Counted from the first letter of the stretch, positions 6,681-14,250 are shown. The stretch: DNA of 19,117 nt from Faecalibacterium sp. (GCA_020025795.1 JAHHRK010000022.1:1-19117); one strand, 5' to 3'. The notes: generated from the sequence alone by a model not told the origin. Made by a program: numbers and translations.

Positions 6681-7220
6681 TCACTTTTGAAGTTTTTGCT
6701 TTGCCTGCGCTTCCCAACGGCGACAAAAAGCCACCGCACACCAGCCGCATAGCCAACCGATCAATATGCCCACTGCTACATCTGTGGGAAAATGTACATA
6801 CAGATACAATCGAGACAATGCCAGCAGCACCGATATGCCCACAACCGGCCCAAACCATTTACTGCGGCAATAATACAATGCACCGCTTACCGCAAACGCC
6901 TGTGCCGAATGTCCCGAAGGAAAAGAAGCCGAACGGGGCCGCGGTACCAGCTGATCGACTGCCAGATTGATATCACAGGGGCGCAGCCTGTCAAACAGCG
7001 GTTTCAGCCCCAGTGACACGGCTAAAAGTTCCAATCCAATCGCGCCAAGCACACACCAGCCTGCCTTGCGTGTCGGCTTATAACACAGCAGAACCGCCGT
7101 TAAAAGGAACCATGGAACGCCCCAGTCCCACAGGACAGAAAACACAGGGACGATCCGATCAAGCCATGGACTACGCAGATTCGCTTGGATCCAGTCTAAA
7201 ATGGCAAACTCCCAGTTCAT
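6681..7220 (-). CDS. PAP2-family membrane phosphatase
   Basis: Integral membrane phosphatase with the catalytic face outside; the family removes phosphate from lipid phosphates such as undecaprenyl pyrophosphate or phosphatidate. All three catalytic blocks are canonical in the 179 residues: K73...R80-P81 (KPLFDRLRP), PSGH at 101-104 (SFPSGHSAQ), and S136-R137...H143...D147 (SRLYLYVHFPTD). Around five hydrophobic segments surround them. The length fits the small BcrC/PgpB-like group, and undecaprenyl pyrophosphate recycling is a reasonable but unproven role. The ATG at 7220 has AAAGGA upstream. No strong promoter is seen in the 55 bases after the tRNA terminator. Confidence 0.92.
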   Translation of the reverse strand: MNWEFAILDWIQANLRSPWLDRIVPVFSVLWDWGVPWFLLTAVLLCYKPTRKAGWCVLGAIGLELLAVSLGLKPLFDRLRPCDINLAVDQLVPRPRSASFPSGHSAQAFAVSGALYYCRSKWFGPVVGISVLLALSRLYLYVHFPTDVAVGILIGWLCGWCAVAFCRRWEAQAKQKLQK

Positions 7221-7274
7221 ATCTGTTTTTTCCTTTCTGTTGATGCAGAACAGCAGAATCTACATGTAGATAAC

Positions 7275-7304
7275 AAAAAAACCTCTGCTTTACAGCAGAG
7301 GTTT
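7275..7304 (-). terminator. Rho-independent terminator of the tRNA unit
   Basis: An 11-bp stem (AAACCTCTGCT 7279-7289 with AGCAGAGGTTT 7294-7304, loop of 4) is followed on the minus strand by T residues (complement of the A run 7275-7280). It begins 6 bases after the tRNA-His CCA end. Confidence 0.93.
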
Positions 7305-7309
7305 CTTGG

Positions 7310-7388
7310 TGGGGTGCCTTGTGGGATTCGAACCCACGATCTCCAGAACCACAATCTGGCGCGTTAGACCGGCTACGCTAAAAGCACC
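7310..7388 (-). tRNA. tRNA-His (anticodon GTG)
   Basis: The minus strand folds into a full cloverleaf. The anticodon stem CCAGA/TCTGG encloses loop TTGTGGT, the T arm is GTGGG-TTCGAAT-CCCAC, and the D stem GCGT/ACGC pairs fully. The extra 5' G(-1) at 7388 opposite C73 is the histidine identity element. The CCA end is encoded (7312-7310). Confidence 0.97.
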
Positions 7389-7391
7389 ATA

Positions 7392-7465
<74 letters not shown>

Positions 7466-7503
7466 ACGAGGAATCGTCCCGCGTGGGACACGTTGCGAGT
7501 AGT

Positions 7504-7532
7504 ATAATAACATAGCCCCTATATATTGTCAA
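7504..7532 (-). promoter_or_regulatory. Consensus promoter of the tRNA unit
   Basis: A perfect -35 TTGACA (7532-7527) is followed by 17 bases and TATTAT (7509-7504). This is the best promoter in the window, as expected for stable RNA. The leader between it and tRNA-Arg contains a small hairpin (GTCCC 7476-7480 / GGGAC 7485-7489). Confidence 0.9.
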
Positions 7533-7641
7533 GCGCTTTTTTGAATTTTATTTTATTTTTTTCGATTTATTTTGCTTTTTCTTTTTGGATGTGCCTATTT
7601 TTACGCAGGTACGTCATTTTGCACCTTTACATGAAATAACT

Positions 7642-8139
7642 TTATATCAGCATCCCCAGCAGCCCCAAACCAAGCCCAAACAAAAGCCCTGCCGTCACAT
7701 CCCATATGGAATGCACACCGGCCAGCACACGCGTCACGCAGACGCCCAAAGCCAGCACAAGCGCAGCTACACCACCCGCCGGGCACAGAACCAGCCACAC
7801 CGCCGAAATTACACCCGCAGACAGCGCATGGCGGCTGGGACAGGATTGCCCCCTGGTCTGCTTGTCGATCAGCGGTTTGATGCCTTTTTCATAGGGGCGC
7901 GGTACATTGCACCATCGACGGAGCAGACTGCCTGCCAAAAGCGTCACCGCCGGCACAAGGATCGCACGCAGCAAAGCCGCATGCGGCGTATCAGGCAGCA
8001 CCACCAGGCTCAACAGTAATATTCCATAGCTGGCTGCTATTACCATCGGCAAAGCTTTTGTGGCGTTTCGCAGTACCCGATATGCGATCGGCCGCCGCTG
8101 GAACCAGATATAAATTTTCTCATATTGTTCGGGGCTCAT
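7642..8139 (-). CDS. PAP2-superfamily protein with altered catalytic motifs
   Basis: A membrane protein of 165 residues with about four hydrophobic segments, related to the PAP2 phosphatases. The three motif positions are recognisable but changed. Block 1 is R74...R81-P82 instead of K...RP. Block 2 is P-S-R-H (101-104) instead of PSGH. Block 3 is T136-R137...H143...D147 instead of SR...H...D. The essential H104, R137, H143 and D147 remain, so activity on lipid phosphates is still possible. From memory, the PSRH form is common in clostridial members, so it is probably a subfamily trait. The start has AAGGAGA and begins 9 bases after the stop of the DUF1643 gene, so they form one operon. No clear terminator is seen after it. 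Confidence 0.88.
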   Translation of the reverse strand: MSPEQYEKIYIWFQRRPIAYRVLRNATKALPMVIAASYGILLLSLVVLPDTPHAALLRAILVPAVTLLAGSLLRRWCNVPRPYEKGIKPLIDKQTRGQSCPSRHALSAGVISAVWLVLCPAGGVAALVLALGVCVTRVLAGVHSIWDVTAGLLFGLGLGLLGMLI

Positions 8140-8148
8140 GGTTTCTCC

Positions 8149-8712
8149 TTAAAAGCAAGTATCCAGATAATGTTCCATATCAAACGGTTCCGGAACTGCA
8201 TCTTTGCGCAGGTACAGCGGATGGTGGGGATGTCCCTTTTTGCTGAGTTTGCCAATATGCACCCAAGGTACATTTTTTTCCTGCGTCAACGCAACCATGT
8301 CCCGCATCATGCCGGGCAGATAGGGGCGTTTTTCTACCAGTGTACCCCAGGCGGCCCACATGGTCGGCTCGGTTTCGTTCAGCATTGCTTTCAGCCAGCG
8401 CAGGTTTTCTGCGTGCAGCGCCATATCCGGCTCTTTATCCATATCATTGGGGTCTGTGGCACGCTGCGGATACACATTGAACATGATCCAGCTGTCAAAG
8501 CCGTTGTTCTTTGCCAAGCGCTCCACGCTTTTCAGTGTAGGGTCCAGTGCACCGGGCTGCGCCGTACTGGGGTTGATGCCAATGCACACCAGCGGCTTTT
8601 TACCAGGTCGGCCCAGCACATAACGATACGGCATATAAACGTGCGGCTCGTACAGCCACTGCTCACCTGCATATTCACCGGCTTCCAAGGTAGGGATCAT
8701 TTCCACTTCCAT
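8149..8712 (-). CDS. DUF1643 family protein
   Basis: A soluble protein of 187 residues that I assign to DUF1643 from YRYVLGR near residue 30, LVCIGINPSTAQPGALDPTL (41-60) and NVYPQRATDP (79-88). The family has no settled function; the conserved NPSTA and DPT residues suggest binding of a nucleotide or another small ligand, which is inference. It starts at ATG 8712 behind AAAGGAA and is upstream of the altered PAP2 gene with which it shares a transcript. The divergent neighbour is the ParB-like/BMP protein. Confidence 0.85.
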   Translation of the reverse strand: MEVEMIPTLEAGEYAGEQWLYEPHVYMPYRYVLGRPGKKPLVCIGINPSTAQPGALDPTLKSVERLAKNNGFDSWIMFNVYPQRATDPNDMDKEPDMALHAENLRWLKAMLNETEPTMWAAWGTLVEKRPYLPGMMRDMVALTQEKNVPWVHIGKLSKKGHPHHPLYLRKDAVPEPFDMEHYLDTCF

Positions 8713-8751
8713 AGTATTGTTCCTTTCAGGATCTGTAATCTTTCTGATCCT

Positions 8752-8780
8752 ATCCTACCGAAAACGACAGATAAAATCAA
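8752..8780 (-). promoter_or_regulatory. Candidate promoter of the DUF1643-PAP2 operon
   Basis: TTGATT (8780-8775, 4/6) and TAGGAT (8757-8752, 4/6) are spaced by 17 bases, about 40 bases before the ATG at 8712. The match is moderate. Confidence 0.4.
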
Positions 8781-8809
8781 CCATATCACTCGCAGTCCGC
8801 ACATTTTTG

Positions 8810-8818
8810 TGCTACACT
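8810..8818 (+). promoter_or_regulatory. Candidate promoter of the ParB-like/BMP gene
   Basis: TGCTACACT is an extended -10 box about 40 bases before the ATG at 8857. No good -35 is visible. A short inverted repeat GCACA...TGTGC lies immediately over it. Confidence 0.4.
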
Positions 8819-8856
8819 GGACGCAGAAATATGAACTTTGATAAGGAGGGATTCTC

Positions 8857-10842
8857 ATGTCTATCGCCGACGCCAAGCAGGAGTATCAATCAGCCCTGCG
8901 CCAGGCTAAAAAGCAATATCGTGCCAGAGTCAATCAGGGTAAAAACCCTTATCTGACTGTTCTGGATGATATTCTGGAAAATACACCGATTGCCACCCAG
9001 GAAAGCCTGGGCCTGGTCAGCATTCCTATGGAGAGCATCGCCGGCACCAAAACCGGTGGACGCCACACCGCATTTTCGTCTGGTTTTCTTCCTCTGCTGG
9101 AACTGAACACGGAATTTGCCAACAAGTGGTGCACGCTGTACGAAGCACACTTGAACGAAGGTATCCAGCAGCCCATCAAGGCATACGAGTTCTTGAACCG
9201 TTTTTATGTACAAGAAGGCAACAAGCGTGTTTCCGTATTAAGCTATTGTCAGGCTGCTTCTGTCAAAGCCGAAGTAATCCGTTTGATCCCACCGCTGAGC
9301 GATTCGCCGGAAATTCGGATTTATTATGAGTTCATGGCATTTTATCGTCTGTCCAAAATCAATTATCTGTACTTTTCTCGTGAAGGTTCGTTTATGCGGT
9401 TGCAGACAGCCGTCTGCAAAGGTGCGCAGGAAGCCTGGACCAGCGATGACCGCGCCAATTTCTTTTATTTCTACACGCTATTCCACCGGGAATTCCTGGC
9501 TTTGGGCGGCGAAAATCTGCAGCTGACTACCGGTGATGCTATTCTGGTTTATCTGAGCTTTCACCGTTATGCCGACGCTCTGCAGCAAACGCAGGCCCAG
9601 ATTCGGGACGACCTGCAAAAGCTCTGGCGCGAAATTGAAATTCTGGCTCACCACAAAATGGTTCAGGTTTCTTTGGAACCCAACCTTTCCCCTAAACCTG
9701 CACCGCAGCCCCTGCTGCAATCGTTCTTCCCACGCCGTCAGCCGCGCCAGGAGCCATTAAAGGTGGTATTTATCCAGGACCGCAGCCCGGAAGTCAGCGC
9801 ATGGGCCGCCGGGCATCATCTGGAGCAGGAATCGTTGGAACAGGTTTTTGGCGGTCAGGTAAAGATCACATTCATCGAAAATGCCGAGTGCGGCCTGTAC
9901 GATGAAGCCGAGATTGAAGCTGCCGCACGCGGCGGTGCCGATGTGATTTTTGCCACCAGCAGCGAAATGATGCCAGCCTGCCTGAAGGTCGCCGCACGCC
10001 ACCCTGATGTAAAAATCCTGAACTGTTCGCTGCTTCAGCCCCATCCGCTGGTGCGCACCTATTCCTGCCGTATCTACGAAGCCAAGTTTTTGATGGGCGT
10101 ATTGGCCGGTATGCTGACAAGCACACCTCAGGTCGGCTATATCGCCAACTACCCGTTATACGGCGTCTGTTCCGCTGTAAACGCATTTGCACGCGGTTTG
10201 CAGTCTGTGCGTCCGGACGCCCGTGTGGTTTTGCGCTGGCAGTGCAAACCGGACGGCAAGCCGCTGGACTTTTCCGACCGACCGGACATCACCGTATTTT
10301 CCGGCCGTGACCAAAAGGACCCTCACCCTCGCAGCCAAACGGCCTATTATGGTTTATGCCGTCGGCATGAGGATGGTTCTCTGGAAGAGATTGCCTACCC
10401 GGTCTGGCACTGGGGCAACATCTATCAGCACATTATCCGCAGCATCCTGAACGGCACCTGGGACAGCGACGGCGGCGATGGTGTGCGCGGCATCAGTTAC
10501 TGGTGGGGCATGAGCGCCAATGCTGTCGAACTGCATTATATCGATACGCTGCCAGATGCCTCCCGCCATCTGCTGGAACTGCTGACCCGCCATATTCGCA
10601 GCTGGGAATACGATCCCTTCGTGGGGCGCATCGTCACCAACACCGGCCGCGTGATTAAAGCAGACACCAACACCTTCACGCCGGAAGAAATTATCCATAT
10701 GAACTGGCTGAATGAAAATGTTGACGGTACGATTCCGGTTCTGGACGATCCACCTTCTGATCTGCGCGCCCTGCTAAAGCAGCAGGGTATCCAGCCGGAC
10801 ACCTCCGACAACGTTGTAAAAAAATCCAAAGACGTTCTGTAA
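8857..10842 (+). CDS. Cytoplasmic ParB/sulfiredoxin-like plus BMP (PnrA-type) ligand-binding fusion protein
   Basis: The 661-residue protein has no signal peptide or lipobox, so it should stay in the cytoplasm. Residues 1-30 are a charged, coiled-coil-like start. Residues about 103-146 look like the ParB/Srx fold: QPIKAYEFL, then FYVQEGNKRVSVL (117-129), then AEVIRLIPP. Residues 150-290 are mostly helical without a match I know. From 300 to about 560 it resembles BMP/PnrA nucleoside receptors: KVVFIQDRS, GADVIFATSSEMM (360-372), YEAKFLMGVLAGML (407-420), QVGYIANYPLYG. BMP proteins are normally lipoproteins feeding ABC transporters; here no permease or ATPase is nearby. It likely senses a nucleoside-like ligand inside the cell, which is inference. 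The start follows GGAGG. It is followed at 19 bases by the metallophosphoesterase gene. Confidence 0.82.
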   Translation: MSIADAKQEYQSALRQAKKQYRARVNQGKNPYLTVLDDILENTPIATQESLGLVSIPMESIAGTKTGGRHTAFSSGFLPLLELNTEFANKWCTLYEAHLNEGIQQPIKAYEFLNRFYVQEGNKRVSVLSYCQAASVKAEVIRLIPPLSDSPEIRIYYEFMAFYRLSKINYLYFSREGSFMRLQTAVCKGAQEAWTSDDRANFFYFYTLFHREFLALGGENLQLTTGDAILVYLSFHRYADALQQTQAQIRDDLQKLWREIEILAHHKMVQVSLEPNLSPKPAPQPLLQSFFPRRQPRQEPLKVVFIQDRSPEVSAWAAGHHLEQESLEQVFGGQVKITFIENAECGLYDEAEIEAAARGGADVIFATSSEMMPACLKVAARHPDVKILNCSLLQPHPLVRTYSCRIYEAKFLMGVLAGMLTSTPQVGYIANYPLYGVCSAVNAFARGLQSVRPDARVVLRWQCKPDGKPLDFSDRPDITVFSGRDQKDPHPRSQTAYYGLCRRHEDGSLEEIAYPVWHWGNIYQHIIRSILNGTWDSDGGDGVRGISYWWGMSANAVELHYIDTLPDASRHLLELLTRHIRSWEYDPFVGRIVTNTGRVIKADTNTFTPEEIIHMNWLNENVDGTIPVLDDPPSDLRALLKQQGIQPDTSDNVVKKSKDVL

Positions 10843-10861
10843 GAAAGGAGCATCCCTCGCT

Positions 10862-11470
10862 ATGAAAGTCATGGTACTTTCCGATGTCCCCTGTAAGGCT
10901 TTGTGGGACTCCAGCGACCCTCGTGCAAAGCTAAAGGATATTGACTTGATTTTGTCCTGTGGTGATCTTCCTGCAGAATATCTGGAATATCTGGCCACCT
11001 TTACCGCTGCACCCATCCTGTATGTACACGGCAATCATGATCGCAATTACGACACACACGCACCCGGCGGCTGCACCTGCATCGAGGATAGCATCTACAC
11101 CTATCGTGGACTGCGCATCCTTGGTCTGGGCGGTTCGATGCGGTACAACCCCAATGTAACGCATCAGTATACCGAGAAGGCCATGGGCTTTCGCGTTGGC
11201 AAGCTCTGGCTCAAACTGCTGCACCATAAAGGCTTCGATATCCTGCTGACCCACGCCCCGGCGCAGGGCATCAACGATGGCCCGGATCTTCCGCACAAAG
11301 GATTTTCCTGCTTTACGGTGCTGTTGGAAAAATACAAGCCCAGCTGGTTTATCCACGGACACATCCATATGCAGTACAATGCCAATCTGCCGCGCATATG
11401 CACCTATGGAAAAACCACTGTAATCAACGCCTATGAGCGTTACATATTCGATATTCCGGATCCATCCTGA
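10862..11470 (+). CDS. Calcineurin-like metallophosphoesterase
   Basis: A soluble 202-residue phosphoesterase using two metal ions. Motifs in order: SDVP (7-10), CGDLP (33-37), VHGNHD (55-60), LTHAP (129-133) and HGHIH (165-169). The usual first motif D-x-H reads D8-V-P10, so one histidine metal ligand is missing; all other ligands are present. From memory, the D-x-P form with the following KALWD and the LGLGGSMRY segment recurs in a clostridial subgroup. Substrate unknown; cyclic nucleotides, nucleotides and phosphoproteins are all used by relatives. It starts 19 bases after the ParB-like/BMP gene behind AAAGGAG, so the two are almost certainly cotranscribed and may act in one pathway. Confidence 0.9.
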   Translation: MKVMVLSDVPCKALWDSSDPRAKLKDIDLILSCGDLPAEYLEYLATFTAAPILYVHGNHDRNYDTHAPGGCTCIEDSIYTYRGLRILGLGGSMRYNPNVTHQYTEKAMGFRVGKLWLKLLHHKGFDILLTHAPAQGINDGPDLPHKGFSCFTVLLEKYKPSWFIHGHIHMQYNANLPRICTYGKTTVINAYERYIFDIPDPS

Positions 11471-11528
11471 CCCAAGCACCGCAATCGGACCTAGTTTTTC
11501 ATAACCAGTTTTTTCACAAAACTATCGC

Positions 11529-11556
11529 TTGAAATCCCCCCTATTGGGCATATAAT
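11529..11556 (+). promoter_or_regulatory. Promoter of the small lipoprotein gene
   Basis: TTGAAA (11529-11534, 5/6) is separated by 16 bases from a perfect TATAAT (11551-11556). Transcription would begin near 11563, which excludes the in-frame ATG at 11555 as a start codon. Confidence 0.8.
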
Positions 11557-11587
11557 GTTTACATCAAACCAATTGGGAGGATTTGCT

Positions 11588-11926
11588 ATGAAGCGTATTC
11601 TTACTGTATGTACTGCACTCGTTATTCTGTTGAGCGGCTGCGGTGCTGCAAGCACGGCTACGTCCGGTTCTGAAAACAACTCTCAGAGCCAGGTTTCTGC
11701 CGCCGATGCAAATACTATGACGGGAACCCTGGGCGAAGTAAAGGATTACATGTTTGTCGTAACCCAGGACAATGGCGATTCTTTCGCATTTGCCTTTGAT
11801 GGCGAAAAGCCCAAAGGCCTGGACAAGGTTGCCACTGGCGACAAGGTCACCGTCACTTATACCGGCGAGGTTTCTCTCATCGATGCATTTACCGGTGAGG
11901 TTCTGTCGGTCGAAGCCGCTGAGTAA
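11588..11926 (+). CDS. Small lipoprotein with a predicted beta-rich domain
   Basis: A 112-residue protein with a clear lipoprotein signal: MKR, a hydrophobic stretch and the lipobox LLSGC, giving C18 as the lipid-anchored residue. A Ser/Thr/Asn-rich linker (about 20-45) leads to a short domain (about 46-112) with alternating hydrophobic strands, TGTLGEVKDYMFVVTQDNG ... GDKVTVTYTGEV. This looks like a small OB-like or DUF3221-like fold; the assignment is tentative. It would sit on the outer face of the membrane. The start ATG 11588 follows GGGAGG; the frame opens at 11555 but that codon lies inside the -10 box. It has its own promoter and a strong terminator, so it is a single-gene unit. Function unknown. 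Confidence 0.85.
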   Translation: MKRILTVCTALVILLSGCGAASTATSGSENNSQSQVSAADANTMTGTLGEVKDYMFVVTQDNGDSFAFAFDGEKPKGLDKVATGDKVTVTYTGEVSLIDAFTGEVLSVEAAE

Positions 11927-11943
11927 TCTTTTTTACAGCTTTT

Positions 11944-11998
11944 AAAAATCCCCCTGACGCAGCTTTCGCAAATGCCGAAGCTGTTTCAGGGGGATTTT
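11944..11998 (+). terminator. Terminator of the lipoprotein gene
   Basis: A 13-bp outer stem (AAAATCCCCCTGA 11945-11957 with TCAGGGGGATTTT 11986-11998) encloses a second stem (CAGCTT/AAGCTG). The flanks are A-rich and T-rich, so it could act in both directions. Confidence 0.88.
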
Positions 11999-12015
11999 CT
12001 TATGCCACGCTGCAC

Positions 12016-12053
12016 AAAAAATACGATGCCCTCCTGTTCGGAGCTGCATCGTA
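12016..12053 (-). terminator. Terminator of the nifZ-thiI-cinA operon
   Basis: An 8-bp stem (TACGATGC 12022-12029 with GCATCGTA 12046-12053) and, on the minus strand, six T after it (complement of the A run 12016-12021). It lies about 50 bases after the last gene of the operon and tail to tail with the lipoprotein terminator. Confidence 0.85.
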
Positions 12054-12104
12054 CATTCAGAATTTCTAACCTTGTATTGTTCGCCGAAGCTGTATTCAGT
12101 TGAA

Positions 12105-12926
12105 TCAAAGCATACCGCCCGGTACACCAACAAACCAGCCTGCCAGTACCCAGCTGATTCCGGCAATCAGCAACACCGTTAAAAAGCTGAGGCTCAGCGT
12201 TCGCATGGCATATCCGCTCCTGTGCGGTTGGAGCTGTGCCACTGTATCTGCTTGTACCCAAAGCACACCTAATGCTTGCTGGCAGCCCAGCGCGGCACGG
12301 CGCAGCAGATCGGCAACCCACAAAACAGGCCGCTGGTCATCCTGCATTGCATACACCCAGCAGCCATTCTGATTGCCTACCACCAGCGTCACGCCCTCAT
12401 CATCGGTGTAGCAGTCCGCCGCCCAATCTGCGCCAGTCAAACAACAGGCAGCATGAACACGGTCTTGTGCTGCTGCCAACGGAGTTTTGCCCTCGCCTGC
12501 TGCGCGGATTTTTCCGCCGTTTTTGGCATGATCGCAGCTGCACGCGCCAAAGTCATACACTGCGCCCGCATTTTCCACACGAGAAAGCGGCTCATTCAAC
12601 AGCTGACATATTTCTGTATCCGCCGCTACAAACAGCATATCCTTCCGGTGCATTGCTTCGATCAAAGCGGTAAACAACGATTTATCTTCGGTGGCATACA
12701 ACGCACCGCCGCAAGCTTGCTGCTCTAGTTCCACACAGCGATCCAGCAAAACCTTTCCGGCGGAATCGCTGTCCAGCCGACTGGTCAACAGCAGCAACGT
12801 TTCGTCATTTTTCTCCCGCACCATGGCTTCCAGTTTGCCTGCCTGTACAAAGTCCTGAATCGCGTTTTCGCGCGCCGTTTTATCTTCCGCGAAAAAACGC
12901 AGCAAACGGAATTCTTTTTGCTCCAT
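12105..12926 (-). CDS. Unknown tail-anchored protein, last gene of the thiI-cinA operon
   Basis: I do not recognise this 273-residue protein. Residues 1-240 are soluble and rather rich in Cys, with clusters ACSCDH (about 128-133) and HAACCLTG (about 155-162). Residues about 246-266 (LSFLTVLLIAGISWVLAGWFV) form one transmembrane helix right at the end, followed by only a few residues. This predicts a tail-anchored membrane protein with its body in the cytoplasm. The central part (TLVVGNQNGCWVYAMQ...RPVLWVADLLRRAALGC) looks like a compact alpha/beta domain. It starts 16 bases after cinA behind AGGAGG, so it belongs to the same transcript. No function should be inferred beyond the linkage to tRNA thiolation and CinA. 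Confidence 0.8.
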   Translation of the reverse strand: MEQKEFRLLRFFAEDKTARENAIQDFVQAGKLEAMVREKNDETLLLLTSRLDSDSAGKVLLDRCVELEQQACGGALYATEDKSLFTALIEAMHRKDMLFVAADTEICQLLNEPLSRVENAGAVYDFGACSCDHAKNGGKIRAAGEGKTPLAAAQDRVHAACCLTGADWAADCYTDDEGVTLVVGNQNGCWVYAMQDDQRPVLWVADLLRRAALGCQQALGVLWVQADTVAQLQPHRSGYAMRTLSLSFLTVLLIAGISWVLAGWFVGVPGGML

Positions 12927-12942
12927 GGGCCTCCTACTCCTT

Positions 12943-14232
12943 TTACACCCGCAGTTCGGGCTGTTTTACCTGTGCGTGTGTCCACTCATCTCCGGGCATC
13001 GCAAGCCCTGCTGCGGCGCGGCGAATCATGTCCAGCACCGCAACAACGGCGCGCAGACGCACAATCTGCCGGGTGCTGTTAACCAACTGCAAATGCTGTG
13101 TCCATACGGTATCCCCCATGGCAAGCGCCACGTATACTGTACCTACCGGGCGCTCAGCGTCGCCGCCGCCTGGGCCAGCAATGCCAGTAATACCGATACC
13201 AATATCCGCACCTGCCGTTTCCTTTGCACCCAAAGCCATCTGAGCCGCAACCGGAGCCGACACTACGTTGTATTTCTCGATTACATCCGGGTTCACGCCA
13301 ATCATCTTTGCTTTTGCCTGCTCCCAGTAGGTTACATAGCCAAAACCAAAAATTTCGCTGGCACCCGGCACCTGCGTGATTTGTTCTGCCAGTAAACCAC
13401 CGGTACAGCTTTCTGCCGCAGCAAGCGTCAGCTTCTTTTCCCGCAAAAGGCGCACCGCCGTCCAGGCTGGGCCAGGCACATCCACATCGTAAATGGCATC
13501 GCCCAGCACCGCATAAAACCGCTGTGCAAACTGTTCGCACATGGTGCGGCCAGTCTGGCTGTCCTGCGCTCTGGCTGTAATGCGAATTTCGCATTCGCCC
13601 TGTTTGCAGTAAATGGCAGCGGTGGGATTTTCGTTTTGCAAAAGTTCTGCCACTGCGGCTTCGATGGCGCTTTCTCCGCCAAATACACGCAGCGTAATAG
13701 AAACCAGCGTTTGGTTCTGCTTTGCTGCCAGCGCAGGGCGCACAATTTCTTCCCACATGGGTTTCATTTCGCGCGGCACACCGGGCATCAAAACGGCCTG
13801 TTTTTCTCCATCGATAAACCAGGCACCGGGAGCCGTACCATAGGGATTCGGGATTTTATGCCCTTTGGTCGGCACCATAGCCTGCTTACGGTTATTGGAA
13901 GTCGCAGACTCCCGAATCCGCGCAAAAAAGGCAACGATCTTGTCCCATTCTTCCTCGTCGAAATGCAACGTATCGTTGTAGCAAGCTGCCACGGTTTCCT
14001 TGGTCAAATCATCCGCCGTGGGGCCAAGTCCACCGGTAAACACCAGTAAATCTGCCCGTGTTTTTGCTTCATTCACCCACTGTGCCAGACGGTCCGGGTT
14101 ATCCCCTATGGTACTCTGACGCAGCACCGTAAAGCCCAAATCTGCCAGTTCCCGGCTGAGATACTGGGCATTGGTGTTCACGATATTACCCAAAAGCAGT
14201 TCGGTACCCACCGAAATAATTTCCGCTGTCAT
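12943..14232 (-). CDS. cinA: CinA: competence/damage-inducible protein, nicotinamide-nucleotide amidase
   Basis: Two-domain protein of 429 residues. The N-terminal MoeA/MogA-like domain starts EIISVGTELLLGNIVNTNAQ and carries FTGGLGPTADD (65-75) and the NPYGTAPG loop (129-136); in relatives it acts as an ADP-ribose pyrophosphatase. The C-terminal domain (about 265-410) contains AAESCTGG with the catalytic S275, and GITGIAGPGGG (347-357). It hydrolyses nicotinamide mononucleotide to nicotinate mononucleotide, recycling the NAD breakdown product. Both domains are complete and of normal length. It starts 18 bases after thiI in the same operon. The name comes from competence genes in other Firmicutes, but nothing here points to a competence role. 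Confidence 0.97.
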   Translation of the reverse strand: MTAEIISVGTELLLGNIVNTNAQYLSRELADLGFTVLRQSTIGDNPDRLAQWVNEAKTRADLLVFTGGLGPTADDLTKETVAACYNDTLHFDEEEWDKIVAFFARIRESATSNNRKQAMVPTKGHKIPNPYGTAPGAWFIDGEKQAVLMPGVPREMKPMWEEIVRPALAAKQNQTLVSITLRVFGGESAIEAAVAELLQNENPTAAIYCKQGECEIRITARAQDSQTGRTMCEQFAQRFYAVLGDAIYDVDVPGPAWTAVRLLREKKLTLAAAESCTGGLLAEQITQVPGASEIFGFGYVTYWEQAKAKMIGVNPDVIEKYNVVSAPVAAQMALGAKETAGADIGIGITGIAGPGGGDAERPVGTVYVALAMGDTVWTQHLQLVNSTRQIVRLRAVVAVLDMIRRAAAGLAMPGDEWTHAQVKQPELRV

Positions 14233-14250
14233 GCAGTCGCCTTCTTTATT

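Noticed and set aside
7260..7269. Palindrome CTACATGTAG upstream of the canonical PAP2 gene.
   Set aside because: Ten bases of symmetry in an AT-rich spacer with no matching promoter elements; could be chance.
8797..8814. Inverted repeat GCACA...TGTGC over the promoter of the ParB-like/BMP gene.
   Set aside because: Only 5 bp per arm; mentioned with the promoter but too weak to call as an operator by itself.
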